Origin: CAVUPF01 sp963777915
GTDB lineage: Bacteria > Actinomycetota > Thermoleophilia > Solirubrobacterales > 70-9
Length of the DNA: 64,000 bases
NCBI GenBank assembly: GCA_963777915.1
Contig: CAVZSH010000003.1
Coordinates: 496,001-560,000 of the forward strand
Direction of reading: 5' to 3'
Shown: piece after piece, positions 45,563-54,856 of the stretch
Numbering within the stretch: the first letter of the stretch is position 1
Layout: each line of letters opens with the position of its first letter
Position numbers and translations under genes: made by a program
The notes under the pieces: generated by a model
What the model was told of the DNA's origin: nothing
Database searches by the model: none
What the model saw: the letters and a program-made list of their open reading frames with translations, nothing else

Positions 45563-45804
45563 GGCGGTGAGACTATCGGCGACTGCGGCGGGCAAACCGA
45601 GGTACCGGCCGACCGCGATTCGATGTCGGTTCATGGCGACATGTTCCAGGCGAGACGGCCCCAAGCAGCGTCGGGTGGTCTTGAATGGATGGCGGTGCCC
45701 TCTCGCGGCACCGTGTCGATCGCGGCACCAGTCGATGTTCTTTGAGTTTTCGGTATTGCTTTTGGCTTTGCCGCTCGTAGGCTCGCCGGCCTACAGTCCG
45801 CTAC

Positions 45805-46044
45805 TCCCGAGGAGTCGCTTCGAAAAAACGCGTTGCGTCTGTATTGGCCGTTGCTGCGATCGGGCCGTAGGAGCGGTGTTCGGCGGCGGCGGAAGAAGGC
45901 TACGGGGATAAGACCGTGCGCACCCCGGGCGGCATCAAATGCTTGGGGGTCGGCGAGTACTGCTCGCATAGGCCTGGCTATGCGAGGGCCTATAAGCACG
46001 CCGGGTTTCGGTGCAACAGCAAGCGACGGCTGGAACAAGCCTAG
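45805..46044 (+). pseudogene. Decayed small secreted protein
   Basis: A signal-peptide-like run (SKKRVASVLAVAAIG) is followed by a stop at 45868 in that frame. Resuming in other frames gives AVGAVFGGGGRR, then TVRTPGGIKCLGVGEYCSHR and PGYARAYKHAGFRCNSKRRL to a TAG at 46042. The Cys-rich end resembles small secreted proteins seen in actinobacteria. No in-frame start joins the pieces. The flanking parts of 45563-46471 contain no other gene. Confidence 0.45.
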
Positions 46045-46471
46045 GTGCACCAGCGTAATCTACCTGACCGAAATCCACATGAGCGGCGGCACTAATCATG
46101 AGCACATTTCGGCGGTGAGTTTCGTGAGCACATCCCGTCGCATGGAAGCACTTACCTTTCTCTCCGTCGGAAATCGGCGGTGAAGAGCCAAAAAATGCAC
46201 CCCAAGCTACATGGAAGTTGCTCACCCCATGAGATGGGACACGAAATGGGATGCCGGGTCAGTGGTCGCCCTTGGCGACTGCACTCTATCGACCAGCACC
46301 TCGCGGGTGTCCTAGACGCGCTTGATGCGCAAGAGTGGGGCGGCTCGCGGTCATCTTTGAGCGCCCCTATCAGCTTCGCGGAGGCGATCCCGCCTGGATT
46401 GGAATCTGGGGGCAGCGGGTCAGGGCCAAAAGCATTGACAGACTCGGACGGCACTCGATATTCTGCTCTCG

Positions 46472-46888
46472 ATGGCGGTGATCAAGGCACGGAGCAGAAG
46501 AGTTGGCTCTCTACTCCTTGTCGTGCTGCTGATAATTCCGGCTTTCACACTCGCCGTCAGCCAGCCCGCGATCGCAATGGGAAAGACTTACGAGTGCCAG
46601 CATCCAGTGACGACGGGCCAGGAGGCCTACGACGTCCATCATGTCAGTCGCAGTACGGCGTGTATGGCGGTGCGTGCGTTGGCACGCTTTATCAACGAAG
46701 AAAACGGGGCCCCGCGTCTGTATCGCTGTAGAGGTCTGACCCTTCATCACGCCGGCGTGCCAGTGCTGAAGATGCACCATTTCGATGGCTGGCACCTTCA
46801 CATCGCAAACCGCTACGGCTTCGTTATGTCGCGCGGCTATAGGTGGTTCTCCGTCGGCGGCACTGACTTTCCACTCAACTGCACCTGA
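46472..46888 (+). CDS. Small secreted Cys-containing protein
   Basis: The protein has 138 residues from ATG 46472. A signal peptide (GSLLLVVLLIIPAFTLAVSQPAIA) is followed by a mature part with four Cys (YECQHP, STACMAV, YRCRGL, PLNCT), suggesting two disulfides. It has many His residues (LTLHHAGVPVLKMHHFDGWHLH). The frame is intact. No family is recognised. Confidence 0.65.
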   Translation: MAVIKARSRRVGSLLLVVLLIIPAFTLAVSQPAIAMGKTYECQHPVTTGQEAYDVHHVSRSTACMAVRALARFINEENGAPRLYRCRGLTLHHAGVPVLKMHHFDGWHLHIANRYGFVMSRGYRWFSVGGTDFPLNCT

Positions 46889-47198
46889 GCAACGTCCCCG
46901 TTAAGGATCACCCCTGGGTTACAAGCCTAGGAGCATGCTTCCTACGGGATTGGCCAGCCCGGATGGTGGGGGTGTCAGTCGATGTCGGCGAGGCCCAACC
47001 TATGCCTCCCCCCTCGCTCGGTCAATGCGGCTGAGGTGACGCGATAGAGCGGGCGGACCCGGAGCCTATGAGGCGGCCTTAGGCTCGGCGCCGAAGCGGA
47101 TGGGCGGGCTGGCGCAAAGGTAAGAAAGCAGGACAATCGGACGGCGGGCTGGAACAATCCGTTCCCTCGGATTCACACCGGGCATGTTCTCGGGCAAC
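46889..47198. other. 310-bp intergenic region
   Basis: It lies between the convergent gene ends at 46888 and 47199. I see no gene, tRNA or strong hairpin. Confidence 0.6.
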
Positions 47199-48698
47199 TC
47201 ACCGCAGCTGCCGGGAGTGCGGCAGAAAGGTCTCATCGCTCGTCCGTTCACTGCCCGAGCGGGTGACGCTGGCGACCATGCGAAGTTGGGGATGGTGGGC
47301 GAGGAGCGATAGTGCTCGATGCGCCAAGCGCAACCTGATCTGCCGAGTCGTTTCTGAGGGGACTGTGTAGAAGCGATGGTCGAGGACCAGCTTCTTGACC
47401 CGCGGACCCAGGGGACCGATGCTCACGTCGAGGGTGCCGCGGCAGGGGCTTTCGATGCCACCGCCAACGCAGGCGAGTTTCAGCTTCACCCAGCCCTGAC
47501 GGGCTGTCGTGTGGTAATTCGCGACCTCGATCGTGAACCGTCCAGGGGGTCCGGGGGTAATGCGGCCGATCCTATCTGTCCTGGGCTCGGTGAACCACAG
47601 GTGGCCGTCCGGGCCGGCGGTGATCTCACCGACGAGAGTCTCGGGAATCAGAGGGAGAGATTCGGTAAGGAATTCTGTGACGTGGTGCATACCTCTTGGA
47701 CTTATGCTGCCAATCTCCGCAGCGACCGCATTTGGCTCGAAGCCGGCGTCATAGCCCCTGCAATCGGGACCAGAGAGCGCAAGGAACCAGAGGTTGCCGT
47801 CAGGTCCGGTTGTGATCGAGTACGGATGGCTGAATTCGTGCAGTAGCGGGAATTCGGTGATCTGCCCGCTGGGGGTGATGCGGGCGACCTTAGAGCCCAT
47901 CTCTTCTTCGTCGAAACACTGTCCGAAAATCTCTGTGAACCACAGGTTTCCTTCCGGACCGGCGGTGATGCCATAGGGCTCCTGGTGAACGGGGAAGTAG
48001 ACGATTTCGCCATTCGGGGTGATGCGACCGATCTTGAACGGCCCCGCTTCCGGGTCGATAGTTGAGTCAGACTGGGTGAACCAGAGGTTCCCGTCCTCGC
48101 CAGCCACGATTCCCATCGGTCGACTTTCGACGGGAAGCGGGTATTCGGTGATCTGCCCGCTGGGGGTGATCTTTGCAATCGAGCCGCGCCGTTCAATTCC
48201 TGTCTGAGTGAACCAGAGGTTCCCGTCGGGGCCGGCGGTAATCTGGCGCGGTTCCTCTCCGCTCGGAACGGCAAATCCGGTGACATGTCCGCTCGGGGTG
48301 ATGCGGCCGATCTTCTCCTCCCCGCTTTCCTCGGTGAACCAGAGGCTGCTTTCCGGACCCGCCGTGATCGACGTTGGATGGCTCGAGGTCGCGGGGAGCG
48401 GGAATTCGGTGATCTGCCCGCTGGGGGTGATGCGGCCGATCTTGCTCGTTCCCGAGTCTGCGAACCAGAGGTCTCCTTCGGGTCCCGTCGTGATGCCGTC
48501 CGGATCGCTTCCGGCGGGAAGCTGGAATTCGGTGATCTGACCCGGAGCTGGTGCGCCTGGCACGACAGCCCAAGCAATACCCGCTTTCGCTAGGGGCACA
48601 ACCAGTGCGCCCAGCACCAAGAGCAAGCGCAGTATGCGACGCGACCGCGCCGCTGTGCGCTCCTGGCCAAGATTGACTTTTAGGCCTGCACCGCCCAC
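47199..48698 (-). CDS. Secreted virginiamycin-B-lyase-like beta-propeller protein
   Basis: About 499 residues from GTG 48698. The frame is open to 49238 but that part overlaps the next gene and is not protein-like. A signal segment (RLLLVLGALVVPLAKAGIAWA) is followed by seven or eight propeller blades with the streptogramin-lyase pattern ITAGPDGNLWFTE...KIGRITPSGQITEF. The C-terminus is a basic domain with one Cys pair (LKLACVGGGIESPCRGTLDV). Most such proteins in this lineage are not antibiotic lyases; I propose a surface propeller, not resistance. Confidence 0.75.
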   Translation of the reverse strand: MGGAGLKVNLGQERTAARSRRILRLLLVLGALVVPLAKAGIAWAVVPGAPAPGQITEFQLPAGSDPDGITTGPEGDLWFADSGTSKIGRITPSGQITEFPLPATSSHPTSITAGPESSLWFTEESGEEKIGRITPSGHVTGFAVPSGEEPRQITAGPDGNLWFTQTGIERRGSIAKITPSGQITEYPLPVESRPMGIVAGEDGNLWFTQSDSTIDPEAGPFKIGRITPNGEIVYFPVHQEPYGITAGPEGNLWFTEIFGQCFDEEEMGSKVARITPSGQITEFPLLHEFSHPYSITTGPDGNLWFLALSGPDCRGYDAGFEPNAVAAEIGSISPRGMHHVTEFLTESLPLIPETLVGEITAGPDGHLWFTEPRTDRIGRITPGPPGRFTIEVANYHTTARQGWVKLKLACVGGGIESPCRGTLDVSIGPLGPRVKKLVLDHRFYTVPSETTRQIRLRLAHRALSLLAHHPQLRMVASVTRSGSERTSDETFLPHSRQLR

Positions 48699-48751
48699 CG
48701 CACCGCAGACAACACCGCGCTCATGCGGAAGTCTCGATCGCCGTCTTCCGC

Positions 48752-49561
48752 TCAGCCGATCGCCTCGCAGGCCCGGACAACCGTTTCTTCGGAAAACCCT
48801 TCGCCATGACCGAAGACGGCGTTGAACCTGGCGCTCAGGTGACCATCGGAACACCTCGCCTTTGCGAAGCTCTGCTTCATGCCCTTGTAGGTGAAGAGCC
48901 GTTTGACCTTGATGCCGACGGTGAGCAGCGAGCCGTTGCCGTCGGCAATCGGCGGGATCTTGGTGATCGCCTGTAAACCGTAGGGGCCTTCGTGGATCTC
49001 TCTCAACTTCACCGTTGCGACGATCGGCGTCGGGCTCGATGAGGGGATGACCCCATCGATGAAGAGCGTCGTCGTGCCTCCCCGGGCACCGCCGTTGAAT
49101 AGGGTCAGCGGGATCGGGATCGGCCCCGATTGCAAAGAGGCGATCGCGACGTTCGCCGTTCCGGTGCCGACGATCGCCTTGCCACACGTGCGCCGGGCAT
49201 TGCCGGCGTCGAGTGTCTCGAGCTGAGCTCGCCTGCAAACCGGAAGGCCCGTCGCATCGACTACGCCGTCCTTATCGAAGTCGATCGTCGCTTCGCGGAG
49301 AGTCGGGGACTGGGGTTCGTTACGGAGAACGAAACCACCGTCAATCCTGATGGCGAGCGGCGCCATCGTGTGCCTCGGCAGCGTCGTCGGCAGAACCCCG
49401 GCGTTAAAGATGGGTAAAAGGTCTCCTGCCTGGACAGTTGCCGAACTTTCCGCCCCGGTTGCAACCGCCGCGCTGCCGACGGCCAACGCCGTGCCGAGCA
49501 ACGGCACCGCCAACCAGCCTCTGCGCCTTGCCGCTGAGCGCCTCACTTTAAGACTCTGCAT
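48752..49561 (-). CDS. Secreted beta-rich protein of unknown function
   Basis: The protein has 269 residues from ATG 49561. A signal peptide (LAVPLLGTALAVGSAAVATGAES) precedes a domain with LAIRIDGGFVLRNEPQSPTL, the Cys-containing ATGLPVCRRAQLETL and RRTCGKAIVGTGTANVAI, and a C-terminal CSDGHLSARFNAVFGHGEGF. It ends 53 bp before the propeller gene at 47199-48698 and may be co-transcribed. The family is seen in Thermoleophilia but has no assigned role. Confidence 0.65.
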   Translation of the reverse strand: MQSLKVRRSAARRRGWLAVPLLGTALAVGSAAVATGAESSATVQAGDLLPIFNAGVLPTTLPRHTMAPLAIRIDGGFVLRNEPQSPTLREATIDFDKDGVVDATGLPVCRRAQLETLDAGNARRTCGKAIVGTGTANVAIASLQSGPIPIPLTLFNGGARGGTTTLFIDGVIPSSSPTPIVATVKLREIHEGPYGLQAITKIPPIADGNGSLLTVGIKVKRLFTYKGMKQSFAKARCSDGHLSARFNAVFGHGEGFSEETVVRACEAIG

Positions 49562-49664
49562 CGGGGGCCAACACCGCCCAGGGAGGACCAAAGCGAGGGT
49601 GAAGGTTAACCGAGAAGAGCCCCACCGCGACTGCGTCCTCCCCACGCCATACGACTCGAATCCT

Positions 49665-51008
49665 CTAACCCGGGCACTTTGCCCGATGCACTTTGAGCCG
49701 GTGCCGAAAGCGCTTGTGCTTGCGGTGATGTGAAAGCGAGGCGGAGTGCGGCGAGTGGATCGTTGGCAGGGATTGGGTTCCCGCTTTGCTCCTCGATTGA
49801 TCGAGCGACGTCGGCCCGGGTTCGGATGACGGCTTCGAGGGCGTGATAAAGGTCTGATCGGGGCCTTCCACTGTTTGGCCATTGCTGGTGTTAGCCGCGA
49901 TCACGCGGTAGTGGTAGGTCGTGGCGGGCTGCAGGATGGCGCCGATGCTTGCCAGGTCGAGGCTGACAGATCGCTCGCCGGAGCCCGCCGGGATGCTCCC
50001 CTGTGAGGGCTCTTTGACCAAGCCGGGTGGCAGTGGTTCGTCGCCGGACATCACATAGCATTGTGCATACCCCGGCAGGGTGAGCGGGCAGGCCATATGC
50101 GGGTAGGCGAAGTTGGAGGTCGCGGCGACCTGGAACTCATAAGCGGTGTAAGCGCCGTTTGGGTCGATCATTGCTTCGAGAGTCGCGTCGTTTTCGGTGA
50201 CGTTGGTCGCCGACTCGCTTTCGATCGCTGGTGGTCCCGCGAGTGGCGCTTCGAACTGATGAAAGGTGCCTGTAGCACTTCCGTCTGCATTGGTTGCAGT
50301 CACCGTGTAGAACCATTCCCCTTTCCCCAGGGTCACGCCGGCGCTGTTCAGGTCGAGACTGACGCTCTGACCGACGAAGGAGCCGAGAAGCTTTCCGCTT
50401 GGAAGGGCGACGGGGCGCGGGGCCAATTCACAGCCCGCCCCATGCGAAGAGCACCCCACGGTCTCCAACTTGAATTCGTAGGTTGTTTCGAGGCCCTCGG
50501 TGTTGATCTGCGCTTCGAGGGTGGCGTCGGTCGGGGTCAGGTGCGATAGCGATTCGTTTTCGATCGAGGGGGTGCCGGTCGGAGGCATCCTGAAGGTCCC
50601 ACCGGGGCCTGTCGTCGTGCCGACAGAGTTGGTCGCTTCAATCGAATAGGCGTATTTCGTGCCGGGATGAAGCCTCGCACCTGCTTCATTTAGGTCGATG
50701 CTGATGCTCTGGACTTCAGAGGAGGCGGGGATCTCCCCGCCCGCAAGGGATTGCACGTTGATCGCATCGCAGGCCAGGCGGTCCACCACGCATCCAGATT
50801 CCAGTCGCACCTGGTAGCTCGTTTCGAGTCCGTTCAGGTTGATCTGCGCGCCCAGTGTCGCGTCGGTGGCCGTGATAGAGACCGATTCACTATCGATCGA
50901 GGGCGCAGCGGCCGCAGAGGCGGTGGCTGAACCACAGAGCGATGAAAAGGCAGCGACAGCGAGGGCGGCCAGCGCCCAGGAAACCCGCATCGCAACCGCT
51001 CTCCTCAC
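49665..51008 (-). CDS. Secreted fibronectin-III-like repeat protein
   Basis: The protein has 447 residues with a signal peptide ending near ATASAAA. Three repeats of about 115 residues each contain DATLEAQIN...TTYEFKLE and WFYTVTATNADGSATG. This is the same style as the fibronectin-like part of the 30-36 kb giant protein. A basic His/Lys-rich tail (SHHRKHKRFRHRLKVHRAKC) ends the protein, probably to bind the anionic cell wall. Confidence 0.75.
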   Translation of the reverse strand: MRRAVAMRVSWALAALAVAAFSSLCGSATASAAAAPSIDSESVSITATDATLGAQINLNGLETSYQVRLESGCVVDRLACDAINVQSLAGGEIPASSEVQSISIDLNEAGARLHPGTKYAYSIEATNSVGTTTGPGGTFRMPPTGTPSIENESLSHLTPTDATLEAQINTEGLETTYEFKLETVGCSSHGAGCELAPRPVALPSGKLLGSFVGQSVSLDLNSAGVTLGKGEWFYTVTATNADGSATGTFHQFEAPLAGPPAIESESATNVTENDATLEAMIDPNGAYTAYEFQVAATSNFAYPHMACPLTLPGYAQCYVMSGDEPLPPGLVKEPSQGSIPAGSGERSVSLDLASIGAILQPATTYHYRVIAANTSNGQTVEGPDQTFITPSKPSSEPGPTSLDQSRSKAGTQSLPTIHSPHSASLSHHRKHKRFRHRLKVHRAKCPG

Positions 51009-51284
51009 AGCTTTCCTCCATCTCGCTCAGGAGGCTAATGACTAATCGGAGACTAGCGCTGGCCGAGGGCTCGCGTCAATCAGGAAGACCTATGAGCTTG
51101 AAGCGGCCGTCCCCGGCGCGCAAGCGCGGCGAAGAAGAGCTTGCCGGCGGGCGGCGGCCTTGAGCGGAACGGTCGGCAATCTGAGGAGTCTCGCGGGGCG
51201 GGCCAAGCCTGCCCGCGATTTTGATGCCAGTAGCATCGACTTGGCCATCGCCAGTCGATCTCGGCGATGCGTCCCTCCTGAGCA

Positions 51285-51923
51285 ATGAGCACATCGATCG
51301 CGATAATCGACTACGGCATGGGCAACCGGCGCTCGGTCGAGAAGGCCTTCGCCAAGGTTGGCGCGGAGCCCTCGCTGAGCGCCGAGCGCGACCAGGTCCT
51401 GGCTGCCGACGGCGCCGTGGTGATCGGCGTCGGCGCATTCCCAACCGCGATGAGGCGACTCGGCGACCTCGGCATGTTGGAGGTCCTGAGGGAGCGCTGC
51501 GAGCGCGGCCGTCCGATCCTCGGCATCTGCCTGGGCCTGCAGATCCTCTTCGAGGGCTCTGAGGAGCACGGGGGCGCCGCGGGACTTGGCCTGCTGGAGG
51601 GGGAGGTGCGAAGGCTGCCGGCCAACGGGTTGAAGGTGCCACACATCGGCTGGAACCAGGTCGAGTGGGGCGCCGGCGCGCAGCTGCGGGCCGGCGTGGC
51701 GGAGGCGGACTCGACTTACTATCACCTGCACTCCTATGCGGTGCTTGACACCTCCGGGCCCGGAGTCGCTGGGACGGTGGTCTATGGGCGGCGCTTCGTC
51801 ACGGCAGTCGAGAAACCGCCCCTCTACGGCGTCCAGTTTCACCCCGAGAAGTCCTCCCACCAGGGGCTGCGGCTGCTGGGAAACTTCGTCAACATCTGCG
51901 CCGAGCGCGCCCTCTCCGCCTAG
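51285..51923 (+). CDS. hisH: Imidazole glycerol phosphate synthase, glutamine amidotransferase subunit
   Basis: The protein has 212 residues. Class I amidotransferase: nucleophile Cys in PILGICLGLQILFEGS, and His/Glu in YGVQFHPEKSSHQG. It hydrolyses glutamine and passes ammonia to HisF in the fifth step of histidine synthesis. It lies directly upstream of hisF. No hisA is adjacent, so the rest of the pathway is elsewhere. The 276 bp upstream contain a small hairpin followed by ATTTTG near 51190-51225, possibly a terminator. Confidence 0.97.
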   Translation: MSTSIAIIDYGMGNRRSVEKAFAKVGAEPSLSAERDQVLAADGAVVIGVGAFPTAMRRLGDLGMLEVLRERCERGRPILGICLGLQILFEGSEEHGGAAGLGLLEGEVRRLPANGLKVPHIGWNQVEWGAGAQLRAGVAEADSTYYHLHSYAVLDTSGPGVAGTVVYGRRFVTAVEKPPLYGVQFHPEKSSHQGLRLLGNFVNICAERALSA

Positions 51924-51938
51924 ACGGCGTTGAAGTCG

Positions 51939-52763
51939 ATGGACACTTCGCCGAGCGCCTCGATCAGTGACTCCTCCGCCGCTGGGGAGCCGACCCCCGG
52001 CGGGCGGGCCTACCGGCGCGTCATCCCCTGCCTTGACGTCGACGCCGGGCGAGTCGTCAAGGGCTCGCGGTTCGTCGACTTAAACGATGCGGGAGACCCG
52101 GTTGAGCTGGCGATGCGCTACGACGCCGAGGGTGCCGATGAGCTGGTCTTCCTCGACATTACGGCGACCAGCGATAGGCGGGGTTCGGCGGTCGAGCTCG
52201 CCAGACGGGTCGCCGATGACGTCTTCATCCCGTTCACCGTCGGAGGCGGCGTGCGATCGCTCTCCGACGCGCAGGCGGTTCTCGACGCGGGAGCCGACAA
52301 GGTGGGGGTCAACTCCGCTGCGGTCAAGCGCCCCGAGCTGATCGCCGAGATCAAAGAGGTGCTGGCCCGAGAGGTCCTGGTGGTCGCGATCGACGCCAAG
52401 CGAAAGTCCGGCGGGGACGGCTGGCAGGTCTTCACCGCCGGCGGCAGGATCAATAGCGGGCTCGATGCCGTCGCGTGGGCCAGGGAGGCGGCGGAGGCGG
52501 GCGCCGGTGAGATCCTCCTGACCAGCATCGACCGCGACGGCACCAAGGACGGCTATGACCTCGAGTTGACCCATGCGGTCAGCGAGGCCGTGGGCATCCC
52601 GGTCATAGCCTCCGGCGGAGCGGGCGAGGTCAGCCACCTGGTCGAGGCTTTCAGGGCGGGAGCAGACGCAGTTCTCTGCGCCTCGATCTTTCACTACGGC
52701 CGGTTCAGCGTCGGCGAGGTCAAGCGGCTGCTGCTGGCCGCCGGAGTGCACGTCCGGCCGTAG
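51939..52763 (+). CDS. hisF: Imidazole glycerol phosphate synthase cyclase subunit
   Basis: The protein has 274 residues from ATG 51939. It is a (beta/alpha)8 barrel with catalytic Asp residues in RVIPCLDVDAGRVVKG and LVVAIDAKRKSG, and phosphate-binding loops FTVGGGVRS and VIASGGAGEV. It closes the imidazole ring and releases AICAR. An N-terminal extension of about 25 residues (SISDSSAAGEPTPGG) precedes the usual start of the domain, so a later start is possible though none with a clear site is seen. It begins 15 bp after hisH. Confidence 0.97.
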   Translation: MDTSPSASISDSSAAGEPTPGGRAYRRVIPCLDVDAGRVVKGSRFVDLNDAGDPVELAMRYDAEGADELVFLDITATSDRRGSAVELARRVADDVFIPFTVGGGVRSLSDAQAVLDAGADKVGVNSAAVKRPELIAEIKEVLAREVLVVAIDAKRKSGGDGWQVFTAGGRINSGLDAVAWAREAAEAGAGEILLTSIDRDGTKDGYDLELTHAVSEAVGIPVIASGGAGEVSHLVEAFRAGADAVLCASIFHYGRFSVGEVKRLLLAAGVHVRP

Positions 52764-52766
52764 AAC

Positions 52767-54206
52767 CTACCCCGCCAGGGACCGGCCCGAGGAGGCCGCG
52801 ACGGGCTCGGCTGCGGCGTGCAGCTCCTCGATCGACTCATCGATGTAGGTGATCAGGAGCTCGGCGTCGGGCATCGCGGCGCGGTCGGCGAGCAGACCGA
52901 AGTGGACCGTGCCGTTGTAGCTGAAAATCGCAATCGCCAAGGCGTGGCGCTGGGCGAGGAAGCCGATCGGGTAGACGCCGGTCAGCTCCCGACCGAGCAC
53001 GTAGAAGGGCATCTGGGGGCCGGCGAAGTTGGTGAGGAGAAGGTTGAAGAGCCGGGTGGAGAAGTTGAGCTTTGCCGTGGCGCCGATCAGGAACGGCGGG
53101 GCGAAGTCGCGAAACCAGTCGTTTATGGCCCACAGCGCCTCGGCGCCGAACGGCTGCTTTGAGGCCTTGAGGGCGTCCATCGCGGCGCTGATCGTCCGCA
53201 GGCGATCGAGCGGATCGGCGAGACCGACCGGGAGCGGCCCGCGCATCGCGGTCAGCTTGTTGCCGAGCTCGCCGTGCTCGTTGGGGGCGCGGACCGAGAC
53301 CGGGACCAGGGCCTGCAGCTTGAGGCCTTCGGTCTGAACGCCGCGGTCGGTCAGCCAGCGGCGCAAAGCGCCGGCGACGACCGCTAGGGAGACGTCGTTA
53401 ACGGTGCCGCCGAGGGCGTTCTTGATCTGCTTGAAGTCCTCAAGGCTGGCGTTGGTCCAGTGGTAGCAACGGTCGGGGCTGATCTCGGTGTTGAAGGGGA
53501 CCTTCGGAGAGGGCCTGGTGAGCTCCCAGCTCACCTCCCAAAGGCCCGCGACGCAGTCGGCGGCGCGGTTGGCGGCTCGCTGAGGGTGGCGGAAGGAGGC
53601 GGCGAGCCAACGGGCCATGCGGCGGATGGTCTTCCCCAGCCCGGCGATCGCGTGGCCGACCAGTCCGACCTTGGTCGGCGGGCTATGCGGATCCCACGGC
53701 CCCTCCTCGCTTTGGAGCTCGAAGTCGGGCTCGACATCGAAGAGCAGGATGCCGATGTCGACGGCGGAGATGCCGTCCGCGAGGGAGTGGTGAGTCTTAT
53801 AGAGGACGGCGAAGCGATCATCGGCGAAGCCCTCCACCAGACACAGCTCCCAGAGGGGGCGGGAGCGATCCAGGGGCGGGGAGAGGAAGCGGCCGATCAG
53901 CTCGCGGAACTCGACCTCGGTGCCGGGCGCCGGCAGGGTCTCGCGGCGCACGTGGGCGGCGATCTCGAAGTCGGGGAAGTCGACCCATAGAGGCCGGCCG
54001 AGGCCGAGAGGCGGGAAGGCGAGGCGCTGGCGCAGGCGCGGCAGCAGGTGCAGGCGGCTTTTGATGTGGGTGAGGAATTCCTCCTCGCTCGGAGGGGAGC
54101 CCTCGCAGATCAGCACGGCACCGATCGCCATGTGGGCGTTTCGGCGCTCGTTGACCAGGAAGGAGGAATCAAACGACGTCAACCTGTCCATGTTGCGCTG
54201 CGACAT
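52767..54206 (-). CDS. Wax ester synthase/diacylglycerol acyltransferase (WS/DGAT)
   Basis: The protein has 479 residues, normal length. The active-site motif HHxxxDG is present as YKTHHSLADGIS near residue 138. Other family blocks: MDRLTSFDSSFLVNE at the start, PLDRSRPLWELCLVEG, GTVNDVSLAVVAGALRRWL and LLTNFAGPQMPFYVLGREL. It makes storage lipids (triacylglycerol or wax esters) from acyl-CoA, typical of actinomycetes. It converges on hisF with a 3-bp gap. Confidence 0.93.
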   Translation of the reverse strand: MSQRNMDRLTSFDSSFLVNERRNAHMAIGAVLICEGSPPSEEEFLTHIKSRLHLLPRLRQRLAFPPLGLGRPLWVDFPDFEIAAHVRRETLPAPGTEVEFRELIGRFLSPPLDRSRPLWELCLVEGFADDRFAVLYKTHHSLADGISAVDIGILLFDVEPDFELQSEEGPWDPHSPPTKVGLVGHAIAGLGKTIRRMARWLAASFRHPQRAANRAADCVAGLWEVSWELTRPSPKVPFNTEISPDRCYHWTNASLEDFKQIKNALGGTVNDVSLAVVAGALRRWLTDRGVQTEGLKLQALVPVSVRAPNEHGELGNKLTAMRGPLPVGLADPLDRLRTISAAMDALKASKQPFGAEALWAINDWFRDFAPPFLIGATAKLNFSTRLFNLLLTNFAGPQMPFYVLGRELTGVYPIGFLAQRHALAIAIFSYNGTVHFGLLADRAAMPDAELLITYIDESIEELHAAAEPVAASSGRSLAG

Positions 54207-54281
54207 CTGTCTCCTCTCTTCCCGATCTCCATCTTCTCATCTGCGCCCAGCCCAATGCGAGCGCTACGTCTGCCCTTCGGC

Positions 54282-54748
54282 TCAGGTGAACCTGGCGAGC
54301 TCAAAGCGGCAATAGTGGAATTCGAAGCCAAGGACAGTATCGTTGGCGAGGTTGGCGTTGCGGTTGAGGAGGATCGCCACCTTCCCCGCGCCGGCCTTCG
54401 CGCCGTCCCTCAGCTTCTTCGCGGTCGAAGAGAAGAGCCTGGCCTCGGTCTTTACGTAACCCAGCCACTTGGTCAGCGTGGCCGCTTCGCCGGGGGCCTG
54501 GGTATCGCCTGCGGGTTCGGCCAGGGTCTTCGTCGGGGACAGAGGAGGCCCTTGCGAGCTGCCCGGCTGCCCGCTTCAGCCTTCCTTTTCTGACTTCGCC
54601 CCTCACTCCTCTGAGGATCTTTTCGTTGGCCTTGGTGTTCTGCTTGCAGATCGGTTCGGCCGCGGCGACTTACTCGGCGCGGGTGGTTTCAGCGCGATCG
54701 CGAGGAGGCGGCACTCAGGATGGCAAGCGCGATGAGACCGACCAACAT
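54282..54748 (-). pseudogene. Decayed secreted protein gene
   Basis: ATG 54748 has a GAGGAG site and starts a signal-like MLVGLIALAILSAAS. Farther on, in other frames, lie AAAEPICKQNTKANEKILRG and VRGEVRKGRLKRAAGQLARA, then AATLTKWLGYVKTEARLFSS and NDTVLGFEFHYCRFELARFT to a TGA at 54282-54284. These are ordered pieces of one helical secreted protein. At least two frameshifts and an in-frame TAA (at about 54680) interrupt it, so it is a true pseudogene rather than one error. Confidence 0.6.
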
Positions 54749-54856
54749 CGAGCTCCTCGACCTCGCCATCCTCGCCCTTCGTGGATCTCGCGTCGGCTTT
54801 TCCTGCCGCCTGCCCGGAGTATCGAATCGAAAGAGAGCCGGAGTCGCGCCAGACCC

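Noticed and set aside
47199..48698. Annotation as a streptogramin resistance enzyme
   Set aside because: Only the propeller pattern supports it; the protein is secreted with an added C-terminal domain, unlike cytosolic Vgb.
48699..49238. N-terminal extension of the propeller protein frame
   Set aside because: Arg/His-rich composition and overlap with the secreted gene at 48752-49561; the signal peptide begins after 48698.
51091..51225. A 23-codon reading frame and hairpin before hisH as a possible his attenuator
   Set aside because: The peptide contains no run of His codons, and the stem is short; a simple terminator or chance hairpin is more likely.
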